A DNA stretch of 64,000 bases from Fodinibius sp034521915 (GCF_034521915.1 NZ_JAXHLU010000008.1:17178-81177), one strand, 5' to 3'; shown: positions 1-9,645, counted from the first letter of the stretch. Numbers and translations are program-made. The notes: generated by a model not told the origin, from the sequence alone.

Positions 1-17
1 GGTAAGATCGTATAAGC

Positions 18-533
18 TCAAATAAGTTGGCAGCGAGATAGCAGTGGACTTACCAGAGAATAAAATGGATTTTCCGTTGTTGCACCTATAAGTGTTATCA
101 CTCCCGACTCCAGGTGTGGTAGCAGCGCATCCTGCTGTGCCTTATTCCACCGATGAATTTCATCCACAAAAAGAATGGTTTTTCGTCCATTCATCTGCTG
201 CACTTTTTCGGCTTTGGCAACAACTTGTCTCAGATCTTTAATGCCGTCGAGCACAGCATTAAGCTCTATATACTGAGCATTAATTTCTCGTGAAATCACA
301 TGAGCCAACGTTGTTTTACCAGAACTTGGAGGTCCATGAAAAATAAGTGATCCAATAACACCCGACTCAATCATGCGTCGCAGCATTTTACCTTCTCCCA
401 CAATATGATCCTGACCCACAAACTCATCCAGCGATCTCGGTCGCATTCGGGTCGCAAGGGGCTCGTGAGGATTTACAAAGTCTGACTTCTTTTGACCTTG
501 CTCCGATTTAGAATCTTCGTTAAACAAATCCAT
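18..533 (-). CDS. rarA: RarA/MgsA AAA+ ATPase, N-terminal part; frame broken at window edge
   Basis: Replication-associated recombination protein A is an AAA+ ATPase related to clamp loaders that acts at stalled replication forks. The visible 171 residues contain the Walker A motif GPPSSGKTT (about 67-75), Walker B LFVDEIHR (121-128) and the sensor-1 segment IGATTEN (149-155), followed by the conserved SPLLSRCQ. Family members are normally about 420-450 residues. Here the frame hits a TGA right after RCQLI, at positions 18-20. In another frame the sequence continues with plausible RarA-like residues (LFEL...), so a one-base indel is likely, but only 17 bases remain in the window. The gene lies downstream of the transaldolase on the same strand, separated from it by a terminator. 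The family call is firm; whether the gene is intact is not. Confidence 0.85.
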   Translation of the reverse strand: MDLFNEDSKSEQGQKKSDFVNPHEPLATRMRPRSLDEFVGQDHIVGEGKMLRRMIESGVIGSLIFHGPPSSGKTTLAHVISREINAQYIELNAVLDGIKDLRQVVAKAEKVQQMNGRKTILFVDEIHRWNKAQQDALLPHLESGVITLIGATTENPFYSLVSPLLSRCQLI

Positions 534-621
534 TTTAACTTTTTATTGATGTATACATTGTAAAATAATAGCTACATCATAATACCACCGTGTAAAATGG
601 TATTTTAGTTTTCCTTTGAAT

Positions 622-651
622 AAAAAATGCTCGGCATATAGTATACCGAGC
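622..651 (-). terminator. Rho-independent terminator after the transaldolase
   Basis: Stem gctcggcata (629-638), loop tag, and tataccgagc (642-651) form a 10-bp stem with one G-T type mismatch. Read on the minus strand it is followed by TTTTTT (627-622). It sits just after the transaldolase stop and before rarA. Confidence 0.8.
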
Positions 652-678
652 ACCAATAATAAAATAATCAGCTTACGC

Positions 679-1341
679 TTATTTATTTTCTAACTCTTCC
701 TGTAATGTATTCCAGTCATCAAGAAAACGTTCTAAGCCGCTGTCTGTTTTGGGATGGTGTAGCAGTTGATCAATTACCTTGAGTGGAATCGTAGCTACAT
801 CAGCACCCAGTCGTGCCGATTCAAGTACGTGCATCGGATGACGAATACTTGCGGCAAGTACTTCCGTTTCAAATCCATAATTATCGTAGATGTTTACGAT
901 ATCTGCGATAAGCTGCATGCCATCACTTGAAATATCATCAAGCCGTCCAATAAACGGAGATATATATGTTGCTCCCGCTTTTGCTGCCAATAAAGCCTGT
1001 GTAGCTGAAAAACAGAGCGTACAATTGGTGCGAATACCTTCGTCAGATAGTGTTTTTATTGCTTTAATCCCATCTTTTATAAGAGGAACTTTCACAACTA
1101 CATTGTCAGCTATTTTAGCTAACCCTCGTGCTTCCTCAACAATTTCGTCATATTCGGTAGAGACAACTTCTGCTGAAACATCACCCTCAACAAGATTACA
1201 AATTTTTGCTATATGTCCTTCAAAATCAGCAACACCGATTTTTGCACACAAACTTGGATTCGTTGTAACACCATCTAATATCCCTAAATCATTGGCTTCC
1301 TTGATTTCATCAAGATCAGCAGTGTCGATAAAAAATTTCAT
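679..1341 (-). CDS. tal: Transaldolase, short TalC/fructose-6-phosphate aldolase-like type
   Basis: A 220-residue class I aldolase of the small transaldolase family. It would transfer a dihydroxyacetone unit between sugar phosphates in the non-oxidative pentose phosphate pathway, or act as a fructose-6-phosphate aldolase. Visible hallmarks are the N-terminal FFIDTAD strand, GVTTNPS (about 24-30), the Schiff-base lysine in VVKVPL (K84), TNCTLCFS and YISPFIGRLDD. Length fits the 210-225 residue subfamily. The first ATG is followed directly by the family N-terminus. The gene appears monocistronic, with its own terminator downstream. Transaldolase versus aldolase activity cannot be separated by eye. 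Confidence 0.92.
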   Translation of the reverse strand: MKFFIDTADLDEIKEANDLGILDGVTTNPSLCAKIGVADFEGHIAKICNLVEGDVSAEVVSTEYDEIVEEARGLAKIADNVVVKVPLIKDGIKAIKTLSDEGIRTNCTLCFSATQALLAAKAGATYISPFIGRLDDISSDGMQLIADIVNIYDNYGFETEVLAASIRHPMHVLESARLGADVATIPLKVIDQLLHHPKTDSGLERFLDDWNTLQEELENK

Positions 1342-1437
1342 AATTCGGTCTATAACTTTTAAGGTTATTTTTCAATTACTTAAAATAAGAAATTTTATGC
1401 TCCTTTTTTGAATAGGAATTTTATAATTCTCTCATTC

Positions 1438-1451
1438 ACAACTATAGTTGT
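1438..1451. promoter_or_regulatory. 14-bp perfect palindrome ahead of the RND efflux operon (candidate operator)
   Basis: ACAACTATAGTTGT reads identically on both strands. It lies 74 bases before the chosen start of the efflux adaptor gene, in the intergenic space with the divergent transaldolase. Its size and symmetry suit a dimeric repressor such as a TetR- or MarR-type regulator, but no regulator gene is adjacent. The function is inferred from position only. Confidence 0.4.
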
Positions 1452-1524
1452 AAAAAGTCTTAAATTCAGCTTACCGAGTAATTTTTTTAGTAATTTAGTG
1501 AACCATTTTACTAATACACACGTA

Positions 1525-2787
1525 ATGCCACCCTTATATAAATTGCCATCAAATCTTAAACACGTGAAATACTCTTCATTCTTACTCGCATCATTAATAA
1601 CTATCATCATGTTGCAAGCCTGTGGTAGTAACTCAGGTACCCCCAATCCAGGGAGCTTTGGCGAATCCAATCAAGGAGAACAAGCAACAAGCGTAGAAAC
1701 CATAACAGCATCAACCGAGGACATTTCTCAACAAATTAAATCATTTGGTAATATTCGTGCACAAGAAATTGTCGAGGTGATGCCTCAGGTTTCAAATCGA
1801 GTGGTGGAAATTTACGCTGATCTGGGAGACACTGTTCGACAAGGTGATGTTTTAGCTAAGATTTATGATGCAACCTATCGCGACCAGTTTCAACAGGCAA
1901 AATCGCAGCTCGAACAAAACCGTTCTACTTATGTCCGTGATAGCCTGCAGTTTCAGCGGCAGAAAGAGTTATATAATAAAGATTTAATAAGCTCTACAGA
2001 ATTTGATGAAGCGAAGGCAACATTTGAAAGTAGCAAAGCTCAGCTGGAATCATCACGTGCAAATCTTACCGAAAGCCGTGAAAATTTAAATAATACCGAA
2101 ATAAAATCACCGGTTAATGGTGAGGTTCTCAGCCGTAATATTTCGGAAGGGGATATCGCTTCTACTGGAGAGATGGCTTTTGAAATAGCTAATTCGATCG
2201 GATTGCAAGTCCGGGTTTATCTGCCTCTGCAAGAGTGGCGAAATGTTGAAATCGGACAGCCTGCTGTATTTCAAGCATCCAATCAACCAGATGTCAGGGC
2301 CGAAGGTCGCGTCACTCAAATTAGTCCACGCCTGGATCCCAATACCGGGCTTGGTGAAGTTGTAATAAGCATTACCGATAAAGGTCAATCTGTTTATCAG
2401 GGCGTTTTAGTGGAATCGACTATTACCATTAACACCCATCAAGATGCCGTAGTCATTCCGCGCGCAGCCTTAGTTGAAAACGTGCAAACACTTATTGAAC
2501 CCGAGTCAAACTCTATACAACTCAAACGTAATTATTCGGTTTTTACTGTTCAGGGAGATTCTCTTGCTCAGGAACATGAGGTTGAACTCGGTATTGAACA
2601 GGGTGACAAAGTTGAAATATTGAGCGGCATACAACCCGGTGATCAAATTGTTATTACGGGACATAATAATATTTCGGACAGCTCAAAAGTACGAATCGCA
2701 AATCCCGAACAGTTTCAGCAATCACCAAATGAAGTACCTATTGAAACAAGTGAAGACATTTCGCAAGACACAAGCTCAACCTCATAA
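1525..2787 (+). CDS. RND efflux periplasmic adaptor (membrane fusion) lipoprotein
   Basis: Membrane fusion protein that would bridge an RND inner-membrane pump to an outer-membrane channel. I start it at ATG 1525, because an in-frame TTG at 1408 would add 39 residues ahead of the signal peptide. From 1525 there is a hydrophobic segment ending in the lipobox LQAC (Cys33), so it is probably a lipoprotein. Next come the biotinyl-lipoyl half motif (VVEIYADLGDTVRQGDVLAKI), a coiled-coil hairpin rich in Q, S and E, the second lipoyl half (NTEIKSPVNGEVLSRNISEGD), and beta-barrel and membrane-proximal domains. The C-terminus is S/T/E-rich. The gene is 18 bases from the first RND gene, so they are clearly one operon. 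The substrate is unknown. Confidence 0.92.
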   Translation: MPPLYKLPSNLKHVKYSSFLLASLITIIMLQACGSNSGTPNPGSFGESNQGEQATSVETITASTEDISQQIKSFGNIRAQEIVEVMPQVSNRVVEIYADLGDTVRQGDVLAKIYDATYRDQFQQAKSQLEQNRSTYVRDSLQFQRQKELYNKDLISSTEFDEAKATFESSKAQLESSRANLTESRENLNNTEIKSPVNGEVLSRNISEGDIASTGEMAFEIANSIGLQVRVYLPLQEWRNVEIGQPAVFQASNQPDVRAEGRVTQISPRLDPNTGLGEVVISITDKGQSVYQGVLVESTITINTHQDAVVIPRAALVENVQTLIEPESNSIQLKRNYSVFTVQGDSLAQEHEVELGIEQGDKVEILSGIQPGDQIVITGHNNISDSSKVRIANPEQFQQSPNEVPIETSEDISQDTSSTS

Positions 2788-2805
2788 AACAGATTCTTAC
2801 TATTT

Positions 2806-5800
2806 ATGAAAGCACTAGCAAGAAAAGCGGTTGAGCGTCCCGTTACATTTTTTATGACCGCACTTATTGTAATCGGATTTGGTCTTTTCGGTCTTTCTAA
2901 TCTACGGCTCAACCTCTATCCGGATGTATCATTCCCCACTATCACCGTCTATACTACGTACGAAGGGGTGGCTCCGGGTGATATGGAAACCCTCGTAACC
3001 AGACCCATCGAAGAAGCAGTGGGAAGTATAAGTGGTGTTCGTGAAGTCCGCTCATCCTCCAAACAGGGAGCATCGGTTATCAAATTACGATTTAATTGGG
3101 GAACCGATCTCTATCAGGCCGAATCAGACGTTCGTAAAGAGCTCGATTTTGTTAGACGTACCATTCCTGATGATGCCGAACAACCAATCGTTTTTTCTTA
3201 TGATCCTAATCAAGAACCAATTATTGTTCTCACTCTAACGTCTGACAGGCAAAGTCCACGTGAGCTTCGCACTATTGCCCGAGAACAGCTTGAGCAACGA
3301 TTGGAGCGTATTCCCGGGGTAGCATCCAGCGAAACGGCTGGCGGATACGAACGGCAGATCAATATTGATATCAGCAATGAACAAATGCGCAGCTATGGAT
3401 TGAGTATTGGTAACATATCCAACATCCTGCGACAGGAAAACATACAGGTTCCCGCGGGCGAATTAATTGAGGGGCGTACCATTTATTCGCTAAGAACTAT
3501 TGGTGAATTTAAAAATGTTGATCAAATTCGTAATACCATTATCGCCCGCCAAGATGGTGAGCCCGTTCGCCTTGATGATATTGCTGAGGTCGAAGACGGA
3601 ATTGCACAACCCAAGGGCAATGTTCATGTCAATAACCAGGATGGCGTAATTGTCAATGTTTATCGGCAAAGCGATGCAAATGTTGTTACAACAGCCAATG
3701 CCGTTATCAATAGCCTCGACGACCTCCGAGAGATCTTGCCCAGTGATGTTTCGGTAGATATTCTTACCAACGAAGCAGAATTTATCGAAATGTCCATCGA
3801 CAACTTGCTGTGGACGGGATTACAAGCCGTAATTCTGGTTGTATTAATTCTGCTGGCTTTTCTCCACAGTAGTAGATCGGCGCTCATAATTGCCATCTCT
3901 ATACCTGTTTCCATCATAGCTACATTCAGCATCATGGACTGGACAGATCTGAGCCTAAATATTATCTCTCTTTCGGGTTTAACATTGGCTGTGGGTATGG
4001 TTGTTGATGATGCGGTAGTTGTACTCGAAAACATCTTTAAATTTAAAGAAGATGGGTACAACCGTAACGATGCTTCAATATTTGGAGCACAGGAGGTTGC
4101 CGTACCTGTCGTTATCTCAACGCTTACCACACTCGTTGTCTTTATTCCCATTTTATTTGTGCCGGGAATTGCGGGATTTCTTTTCCGCGATTTAGCTCTA
4201 ACGATTTCGTTTGCATTAATAGTCTCATCGCTGGTTGCTCTATCTCTCATTCCCATGATGAGTTCGATATTACTTAAAGAGAATAATAAAGAGGATACCG
4301 AATCAGATTCTTACCTCAAGCAACTGCTAGATTGGAGTAGCGGCAGCGTGTACAAGCGCATCTTAGCGGCTCCCCTGCTCTTATTGGGAGCTATTGTCTA
4401 TCCACTTTACTGGCTATTTACATATCTGGGTAAAAAGACAGGCGCATTTTTCAGCAAAAAAGTAGGCCCCGTTTTCAAAAGATTCTTCGATTGGCTTGAA
4501 AACTCTTACAACAATAAGCTGGATAAGGTTCTAAATAATAGCGGTACTGTTGTTTTTGCTGCAGTCGTCTTGTTCTTGCTAAGCTTACCTATTTTTAACT
4601 TTTTGGGCGGGGAGTTTTTTCCAAAAGTTGATGACAATACATTTGTATTAGATGTTCAACGGGATCCGGGCGTGAGCCTTTTTGAGCTCGAACGATCTAT
4701 TAAACAGGTCGAATCTATCATTGATAAGGAGGTCCCAGAAGCCCGTCTCGTTGTAGCAGATTTTGGTGATAAAGAAGGAATTGAGGGTGCCGATAATCCC
4801 GGAGGATATCAAGGTACGGTTCGAGTTGAACTAGTTGCTCAGGCACAACGTGAACGAGCAGAATCAGAAATTCTATCAGATTTACTTGATCAGCTCGAAG
4901 TAGTGCCCGGAACCGAAATTAAAGAGGTGCAACAAGATCCGCTTAGTCCCGAAGGTGAAAGCGGCCTCGTTGTTCAAATTTATGGGTACGATGCCGAAAC
5001 GAAAAAGAAATTAGCAGATGGCGTAAAACAGCAGCTTCGCGAAATTGACGGCATTGTCAATGTTTTTAGCACTGCAGATCAAGGCCGGCCGGAACTTCGC
5101 GTAATAATGGATCGTGAACGAATTTCACGTTTAAACATGACAACTTCTGATGTGGCCAATGCGCTCAGCGACGCTGTTCGAGGTAATATCGCGACCACTT
5201 ATGTAGATAAAGGAGTTGAATTTGAGGTTTTAGTCCAACTTGCACAACGAGATAAAACCTCGGCCAATGATTTACGGAACTTGCAAATTGAAACAACTGG
5301 CGGCGATTGGGTTCCTCTCTCAAATCTCGCAAGAATAGAGCGCTATAGTGGTCCTACAAATATTCTGCGGATCAACCAAGAACGCGTAACTGAAGTTTCG
5401 GCAGATTTATCTGATATAGACCTTAAAAATGCCAGTACTCATACCCGCGAAAAGCTTAATTCCATCAACTGGCCAGAAGGTTATCGATACGAAATTGCCG
5501 GTACGGCAGAAGATCAGCAAGAGTCGTTTAATTTCTTGCTACTCGCATTCATTATTGCCGGTATATTAACATATATGGTGATGGCCTCACAGTTTGAAAG
5601 TCTCGTAGAGCCTTTCATCATTATTCTCACCATACCGCTGGCCTTAACCGGCGTACTACTTATGCTCTGGCTTACAGGCACCTCTGTCAGCGTTACCTCG
5701 ATGGTTGGACTTATCCTTTTATCGGGGATTGTGGTTAACAATGGTATTGTGATGATTGACTATATTAAAATTCTACAAGCTCGTAATTTTTCAAGACACG

Positions 5801-6078
5801 ATGCAATTCTTGAAGGAGCAACTCGAAGGCTTCGTCCCATCTTGATGACTGCCTTTACAACCATTCTTGCGATGGTTCCATTGGCGCTCGAATTGGGATC
5901 AGGATCAGAAACATGGAGCCCAATGGCACGAACGGTTATCGGCGGTTTGGGAATGTCAACTCTGCTCATGCTTTTTGTTGTACCTTGCTTGTATAAAATT
6001 ATTAATGCAATGGTCGAAAACTTTGGATTTGATTCAGTTCATAAAGTAGATCCGCTACAACAATCTGAAGTTTCCTAA
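2806..6078 (+). CDS. RND efflux pump, inner-membrane transporter (first of two)
   Basis: A 1090-residue proton-driven RND transporter of the hydrophobe/amphiphile efflux (AcrB-like) family. It has the usual layout of one N-terminal membrane helix, a large periplasmic loop, a helix bundle, a second periplasmic loop and a C-terminal helix bundle. The proton-relay helix 4 keeps both acidic residues (VVDDAVVV, D401-D402). In helix 10 the lysine of AcrB is replaced by Asn (IVVNNGIV), as in many non-AcrB family members. It is somewhat longer than AcrB because of a basic/hydrophobic insert around residues 490-560. It sits between the adaptor and the second pump with short spacers. No outer-membrane TolC-like gene follows, so it must borrow a channel encoded elsewhere. 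Confidence 0.94.
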   Translation: MKALARKAVERPVTFFMTALIVIGFGLFGLSNLRLNLYPDVSFPTITVYTTYEGVAPGDMETLVTRPIEEAVGSISGVREVRSSSKQGASVIKLRFNWGTDLYQAESDVRKELDFVRRTIPDDAEQPIVFSYDPNQEPIIVLTLTSDRQSPRELRTIAREQLEQRLERIPGVASSETAGGYERQINIDISNEQMRSYGLSIGNISNILRQENIQVPAGELIEGRTIYSLRTIGEFKNVDQIRNTIIARQDGEPVRLDDIAEVEDGIAQPKGNVHVNNQDGVIVNVYRQSDANVVTTANAVINSLDDLREILPSDVSVDILTNEAEFIEMSIDNLLWTGLQAVILVVLILLAFLHSSRSALIIAISIPVSIIATFSIMDWTDLSLNIISLSGLTLAVGMVVDDAVVVLENIFKFKEDGYNRNDASIFGAQEVAVPVVISTLTTLVVFIPILFVPGIAGFLFRDLALTISFALIVSSLVALSLIPMMSSILLKENNKEDTESDSYLKQLLDWSSGSVYKRILAAPLLLLGAIVYPLYWLFTYLGKKTGAFFSKKVGPVFKRFFDWLENSYNNKLDKVLNNSGTVVFAAVVLFLLSLPIFNFLGGEFFPKVDDNTFVLDVQRDPGVSLFELERSIKQVESIIDKEVPEARLVVADFGDKEGIEGADNPGGYQGTVRVELVAQAQRERAESEILSDLLDQLEVVPGTEIKEVQQDPLSPEGESGLVVQIYGYDAETKKKLADGVKQQLREIDGIVNVFSTADQGRPELRVIMDRERISRLNMTTSDVANALSDAVRGNIATTYVDKGVEFEVLVQLAQRDKTSANDLRNLQIETTGGDWVPLSNLARIERYSGPTNILRINQERVTEVSADLSDIDLKNASTHTREKLNSINWPEGYRYEIAGTAEDQQESFNFLLLAFIIAGILTYMVMASQFESLVEPFIIILTIPLALTGVLLMLWLTGTSVSVTSMVGLILLSGIVVNNGIVMIDYIKILQARNFSRHDAILEGATRRLRPILMTAFTTILAMVPLALELGSGSETWSPMARTVIGGLGMSTLLMLFVVPCLYKIINAMVENFGFDSVHKVDPLQQSEVS

Positions 6079-6089
6079 TTTAATTTGTT

Positions 6090-9000
6090 ATGAAAAAGCT
6101 TACTGTTGCTGCACGCGTTTTAAAGCGCCCTATCACCGTAATAATGATTACCCTTATTGTAATAGGATTCGGTGTTTTCTCTCTTTCAAATCTTAAGGTA
6201 ACGCTTTATCCTTCCTTCAATATTCCTATTCTTGCTATCCAATCCAGTTACAGCAATGTAGCTCCCGAAGATATGCAAAAGCTTGTAGTTGAACCGATTG
6301 AGGGCGCTGTATCAGCTATTGAAGGTATCGATACCATGGATGGCAGTATTAGTAAAGGGAGTGCATTTATCATCTTGCGCTTACAAAACGGTATTGATAT
6401 CCGTAGAACGGAGCTGAAAGTTCGAGAAGAAATTTCCAGAATACGTAATGAATTACCCGACGAAGCTAGTCAACCCATAATTTTTCAGTTTGATCCTGAA
6501 AATCAACCCATCATGAGGCTAAGTTTGGATGCGAATAACAAGGGCCTCGATGAGTTACGCAGGCTTGGCCTTGAATTCATAGAGCCTCGCATTGAACGAC
6601 TTGAAGGAGTTGCATCAGCTGATACACGCGGAGGGCTTGAGCGTAAAATATTTATTAATGCCGATCCTATGTCACTGGCTCAACATCGGCTTGTCCCCTC
6701 TGATATAGAATCTGCCCTGCGGTCAAATAATGTAGCAGTACCTGTGGGGGATATTGTCACCCAAAAAACCAGCTTTAGTGTCCGGGCTCTGTCAATGTAT
6801 CGTGATGTGGAAGAAATACGGCAAACGATCATTAAAACCACTGACGAAGGTATTCCCATCAGACTAAAAGACATCGCAGAGGTTGAAGATAGTTTTGCCG
6901 AAATATCTACTATTGTGGAAGTCAATGGTAAAAACAGCGTCAACATTAACATTCAAAAAAAATCTGATGCCAATACCCTGGATGTGTCAAACGCTGTATT
7001 AGAAAATATTGATACTATCAATAGCAATCTGCCGCCGGGCGTTAATCTGCACGTATTAACCAATAGTGGTGATAATATTGAAAATTCAATTTCCAATCTC
7101 ACCCAATCAGCCTTGGCAGCGCTAATCGTCGTTATTATTGTCTTGCTTATTTTCTTAGGGGGCTGGCGAATTGCTTTAGTTGTAGCGGCTTCTATTCCTG
7201 TATCGGTTACTGCAACCTTTGCTGCCATGTACGCAACAGGGCTCACACTCAACATCCTTACCATAACCGCTCTTGCCTTAGCCATTGGCCTGCTCGTAGA
7301 TAATGCCATAGTTGTTTCAGAAAGTATCGCTCGTAAACTCGAAGAGGAAGTACCCAAGATGCAAGCTGCCCTTGAAGGAACAAACGAAGTTATCGGTGCA
7401 CTTCTCGGGGCTACACTAACCACTCTTGGTGTATTTGTTCCCATCATTGGACTATCCGGTGTAATGGGTCAGTTTTTTACTCAGTTTGCGGTAACAATCA
7501 GTATGTCTATCGGGATCTCTTTTCTTGCATCTGTAATTCTCGTGCCTGTTCTATCGCTTCTCTTTTTAGATAACAAACAATTCCAAAATGAGCACTCTAC
7601 TCTAAAAGCAACCCAATTTATTGAAAATTGGTACGAGCGTTCGCTTCGATGGCTGATGTTCCATAAGTGGGTTGCGGTTATTTTTGTGATTGGCATTCTG
7701 GGTAGCACGTATCTGCTTTTCCAAAATATCGATAAAGAATTTTTTCCGCAGTCAGACAGCGGCACTGCAAATGTTAATGTAGAACTTCCCACTGGTACAA
7801 AACTCGTAAGAACGGCCCAAGTACTTCGTGACTTTACTGATCAAATCAGACAAATGGATGAGGTTGAGACTGTAATTACAGAAATTGGACAAAGTGGTTA
7901 CAGAGAACGTACCAATGAAGGAGAAATTACGGTCAATCTGGTTCCTGAACAGGATAGGGATATAAGCACAAATCGATTTTCTGCCAATCTTCGACAACAG
8001 CTTGATGCCCCCGGCGTAGAAATAAATATCAGGGGCGGAGGTGGAGGATTCGGTGGTTTGGGCGGTGGCATACGTCTTAGCCTTGTGGGGCCAGATATAG
8101 ATATCCTTAAAGGCATTTCCGATAAAATTGAATCTACTCTTATTAACGACCCAAATGTTATCTCGGTCGACAATGGCCGTACTGATCCCACACCCGAGCT
8201 ACAATACCATGTCGATCGGCAGCGCATCAGCCGCATGGGCAGCTCCCTAAATGAAGTCGCCACATCACTAAAAACCCAAGTACAGGGTACTCGTGTAGGT
8301 TACCTAAGAGAGGAAGGACGTGAAGTTCCTATTGAAGTTCGAGCTTCCAAAACTGCGCTCACTAACCGGCAACAGTTATCCGATCTCGAACTTATACAAA
8401 TAGACGGTCAACGCATTCCGGTAGCGGCACTGGGGCGCTTCGAAAGTGCTGAAGGAGTCAACTCCATAAGTCGCCGCGATCGCGAAACGGTGCTCGATGT
8501 CAACATTGAAGTTGATGGTAATCCCAATGAGTACCGGCAAAAGATTGTTAATATTATTCGGGAACAAGTAGTACTCCCTGAGGGATATCGTTATGAATTT
8601 ACCGGGGGCACACAAGATGCCGATGAAGGCTCAAATGAAGTAATGTGGTCACTCCTTTTTGCGGTTTTATTAACTTATATGATTATGGCCTCTCAATTTG
8701 AAAATTTCCGTGACCCATTTATTATTTGGTTTACCATTCCCCTAGCATTCTTTGGGGCACTTGCCAGCCTGTGGATAATGCAAACACCATTAAGTCTTAC
8801 TGCCTATATCGGCATGTTCATGCTTGTAGGTATTATTGTTAATAACGGCATTGTATTAGTTGATTACATGCATCTGTACTCCAAGAATAATGAACATTCG
8901 AATTCATTATTTAATAACGTAATGGAAGCCTGTAAAAGACGTTTACGCCCTATCCTTTTAACTGCCCTTACCACTATCTGTTCAATGATACCGCTTTCGC

Positions 9001-9173
9001 TAAATATCGGTACTGGAGCCGCGATATGGGCACCTCTGGCACGCGCTGTAATCGGCGGTCTCTTCTTCGGTTCAATACTTACACTTTATGTGATTCCAGC
9101 TTTTGTTATGGGGATAAGCAAAAATCGTCGTGATGCAGTAAAAGCACAGAGCAAAGAAATTGAAAAAAGCTGA
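6090..9173 (+). CDS. RND efflux pump, inner-membrane transporter (second of two)
   Basis: A 1027-residue RND transporter, paralogous to but clearly different from the preceding one, starting 11 bases after it. Helix 4 reads LLVDNAIVV, so the second relay aspartate is Asn (D404-N405). Helix 10 again has VNNGIV. A glycine-rich stretch (about residues 650-665) lies in the second periplasmic loop. Two RND genes behind one adaptor resemble the MdtABC arrangement, where the two pumps form a mixed trimer; whether that holds here is inference. About 120 bases with no clear element separate it from the next gene. Confidence 0.93.
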   Translation: MKKLTVAARVLKRPITVIMITLIVIGFGVFSLSNLKVTLYPSFNIPILAIQSSYSNVAPEDMQKLVVEPIEGAVSAIEGIDTMDGSISKGSAFIILRLQNGIDIRRTELKVREEISRIRNELPDEASQPIIFQFDPENQPIMRLSLDANNKGLDELRRLGLEFIEPRIERLEGVASADTRGGLERKIFINADPMSLAQHRLVPSDIESALRSNNVAVPVGDIVTQKTSFSVRALSMYRDVEEIRQTIIKTTDEGIPIRLKDIAEVEDSFAEISTIVEVNGKNSVNINIQKKSDANTLDVSNAVLENIDTINSNLPPGVNLHVLTNSGDNIENSISNLTQSALAALIVVIIVLLIFLGGWRIALVVAASIPVSVTATFAAMYATGLTLNILTITALALAIGLLVDNAIVVSESIARKLEEEVPKMQAALEGTNEVIGALLGATLTTLGVFVPIIGLSGVMGQFFTQFAVTISMSIGISFLASVILVPVLSLLFLDNKQFQNEHSTLKATQFIENWYERSLRWLMFHKWVAVIFVIGILGSTYLLFQNIDKEFFPQSDSGTANVNVELPTGTKLVRTAQVLRDFTDQIRQMDEVETVITEIGQSGYRERTNEGEITVNLVPEQDRDISTNRFSANLRQQLDAPGVEINIRGGGGGFGGLGGGIRLSLVGPDIDILKGISDKIESTLINDPNVISVDNGRTDPTPELQYHVDRQRISRMGSSLNEVATSLKTQVQGTRVGYLREEGREVPIEVRASKTALTNRQQLSDLELIQIDGQRIPVAALGRFESAEGVNSISRRDRETVLDVNIEVDGNPNEYRQKIVNIIREQVVLPEGYRYEFTGGTQDADEGSNEVMWSLLFAVLLTYMIMASQFENFRDPFIIWFTIPLAFFGALASLWIMQTPLSLTAYIGMFMLVGIIVNNGIVLVDYMHLYSKNNEHSNSLFNNVMEACKRRLRPILLTALTTICSMIPLSLNIGTGAAIWAPLARAVIGGLFFGSILTLYVIPAFVMGISKNRRDAVKAQSKEIEKS

Positions 9174-9297
9174 TCACAATTTTTAAATAACTGGCAGATA
9201 TTGCATATTAAAGCAACAAAATTCACGTTAACAACACACAGTATCTAACTAATTTCACTTATTTGACAAAACAGGCTACAGGAGGCAGGAATTTATT

Positions 9298-9645
9298 ATG
9301 AGTAAATCAAAAGACTTTACACTTGGTTTAATTTCAGGCGCGTTAGTGGGTTCGGTCGTAGCTTTACTTTACGCCCCGGATAAAGGAAGCAATACACGAG
9401 ACATAATTTCTTATCGTTTAAGTTCTTATCTGGATGAACTTACCCATCTTATTGACCGTCTTTCGGAAGAAAAGGAAGCGATTTCAGAGGCTAAACGCCA
9501 GGGAGATCTTGTTGTTGAAGATGCCCGTCACCGGGCCGAAGATCTCATCCGTGAAGCAGAAGATCTGTTAGATACGATTGAAGATCCAGAGGGTGGTAGT
9601 AAAGGAAATAATTCTACTCACCAAAAAACCGATAAATCTTCATAA
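9298..9645 (+). CDS. YtxH domain-containing small membrane-associated protein
   Basis: A 115-residue protein. It starts with a glycine-rich hydrophobic segment (LGLISGALVGSVVALLYAP, about 9-27) followed by DKGSNTRD, the signature of the YtxH family of general-stress-like proteins. The rest is a charged, probably helical tail ending in a low-complexity N/H/S/K stretch. A strong Shine-Dalgarno AGGAGG (9280-9285) precedes the ATG by 12 bases, which is unusual among the genes here and supports high translation. It is monocistronic with a terminator behind it. The molecular role of the family is not known. Confidence 0.8.
   Translation: MSKSKDFTLGLISGALVGSVVALLYAPDKGSNTRDIISYRLSSYLDELTHLIDRLSEEKEAISEAKRQGDLVVEDARHRAEDLIREAEDLLDTIEDPEGGSKGNNSTHQKTDKSS

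Noticed and set aside
1408..1524. An N-terminal extension of the efflux adaptor from TTG 1408
   Set aside because: The 39 extra residues would precede a normal lipoprotein signal peptide and run through the palindrome and promoter region. ATG 1525 gives the standard signal.
3660..4256. A 198-residue open frame antisense to the first RND pump
   Set aside because: It overlaps the well-supported transporter gene. Its Thr/Ile/Met-rich sequence has no motif and mirrors the pump's hydrophobic helices.
9263..9268. TTGACA upstream of the YtxH gene as a -35 box
   Set aside because: It is only 30 bases from the ATG, so a -10 box would fall on the AGGAGG ribosome-binding site.
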